A program made the translations under genes and the position numbers. Source: Eubacteriales bacterium (GTDB lineage: Bacteria; Bacillota_A; Clostridia; Christensenellales; Aristaeellaceae). From it: a stretch of 5,712 nucleotides of DNA. Of the stretch, positions 5,141 to 5,712 are shown piece after piece. The notes beneath the pieces are model-generated. The model was not told the origin of the DNA. It was given only the letters and a program-made list of their open reading frames with translations, and did not search any database. The DNA is taken from the NCBI GenBank assembly GCA_030528845.1, contig JAUMYC010000158.1:1-5712 (forward strand), written 5' to 3'. Position 1 is the first letter of the stretch; each line of letters opens with the position of its first letter.

Positions 5141-5712
5141 ATGAACAAAAATGCGCTGCGATATTCCGCGTGGCTGCTGGCCGCGCTGCTGAGCATGCTT
5201 CTCACGACGGGCTTTGCCGTGACGGAGCAGGAAGTCCTGCGCCTGCTCGGCTCTCCCGCTTCGTCGGACGCCGCCCTGCTGCGTTCGGACGCGCAGAGCT
5301 CCACCCTCAACGGCGCTCTGGACAGGGCGGAGGCGCTGCAGGAGGGCGACGTGTCCGATCTGTTCGCCCATACCAACGAGTTTATGAACAGATTTGCGCT
5401 CGAAGGCTTGGACGACACGGCTGCGGCGGAGAGCATGGAGCAGCAGCACGCGGAGGCGGCGGGCCTCAACATGCGCCTGCAATACCACATCGACATGCTC
5501 GAAAGCTCCGCCAACCGCATGTACGCCATCCTGAACGATCTCAAATACGGCTCCTGCACGCCCGAGGAGAGCGACTGGCTGATGGCCGAGCTCGACGCTG
5601 TATACGAAAAAGCGCAGGAGCATCTGGCGGAATTCAACGCGGAATTCGGCTCTCTCGCGCACGACACGAGCGAATTGCTGGCCGAGCTGAACGCTGCCCG
5701 GGAGGAGCTGCA
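5141..5712 (+). CDS. Exported helical, probably coiled-coil protein of unknown function (3' end beyond window)
   Basis: The frame is open from ATG 5141 to the right edge, 190 residues with no stop. AGAGGAG (5126-5132) lies 8 nt before the start; the ATG at 5136 hits a stop after one codon and is excluded. Residues 9-26 are hydrophobic and end near GFA, so this is either a cleaved signal peptide or a single N-terminal membrane anchor; there is no lipobox. The rest is almost wholly predicted helical, rich in Ala, Leu and Glu, with heptad-like spacing of hydrophobic residues, clearest at about 101-134 and 146-190. Gly and Pro are rare after residue 40, apart from a short break around YGSCTPEE (136-143) that may be a hairpin turn between helices. 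Such a layout is common in envelope coiled-coil proteins and in the N-terminal part of peptidoglycan hydrolases, whose catalytic domain would lie beyond the edge. No family is recognised. Confidence 0.85.
   Translation, partial: MNKNALRYSAWLLAALLSMLLTTGFAVTEQEVLRLLGSPASSDAALLRSDAQSSTLNGALDRAEALQEGDVSDLFAHTNEFMNRFALEGLDDTAAAESMEQQHAEAAGLNMRLQYHIDMLESSANRMYAILNDLKYGSCTPEESDWLMAELDAVYEKAQEHLAEFNAEFGSLAHDTSELLAELNAAREEL

Noticed and set aside
5105..5667. Two minus-strand frames opposite the right-edge gene
   Set aside because: Their composition is shadow-like and they have no ribosome binding site. The plus-strand frame has a ribosome binding site, signal segment and coherent helical protein.

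Overview
The window comes from a GC-rich bacterial chromosome (roughly 60% G+C by eye) with Gram-positive-style expression signals: strong Shine-Dalgarno sites, canonical sigma-A promoters and compact intrinsic terminators. The solute-binding protein at the left edge resembles maltose-binding proteins of Clostridia, so an anaerobic gut or fermenter clostridium (Christensenellales/Oscillospirales-like) is my best guess. That taxonomic placement is inference only. All five genes encode proteins with an N-terminal export signal.

Layout. (1) Positions 3-821, minus: the N-terminal 273 residues of a MalE-like maltose/maltodextrin-binding protein, cut by the left edge. It has its own promoter, a possible operator palindrome and a structured leader. 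(2) 987-2504, minus: a complete secreted GH13 alpha-amylase of the intermediary MPDLN type (GH13_36-like), with all catalytic residues. (3) 2622-3683, minus: a complete secreted HAD phosphatase of the class C acid phosphatase / lipoprotein e(P4) family, ending in a clear terminator that separates it from the amylase. (4) 3872-4927, plus: a divergently transcribed 351-residue predicted lipoprotein of no recognised family, with a near-consensus promoter and a perfect 16-bp terminator. (5) 5141 to the right edge, plus: the first 190 residues of an exported, helical, probably coiled-coil protein. Genes 1 and 5 run off the window without a stop codon.

How they work together. The amylase and the binding protein make a plausible starch-use module: the surface amylase cuts alpha-glucans and the binding protein delivers the maltodextrins to an ABC transporter, whose permease genes may lie beyond the left edge. 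Their two promoters share a non-consensus extended -10 (TGATA[C/G]ACT). The phosphatase is a separate transcription unit; its family strips phosphate from nucleotides such as NMN outside the membrane. It shares a divergent regulatory region with the unknown lipoprotein.

No mobile element, CRISPR array, RNA gene or known riboswitch was seen, and no intergenic stretch exceeds 300 bases. I found no clear evidence for a wholly new system. The most useful leads are the leader and operator structure before malE, the shared promoter type, the unknown lipoprotein and the unfinished coiled-coil gene.
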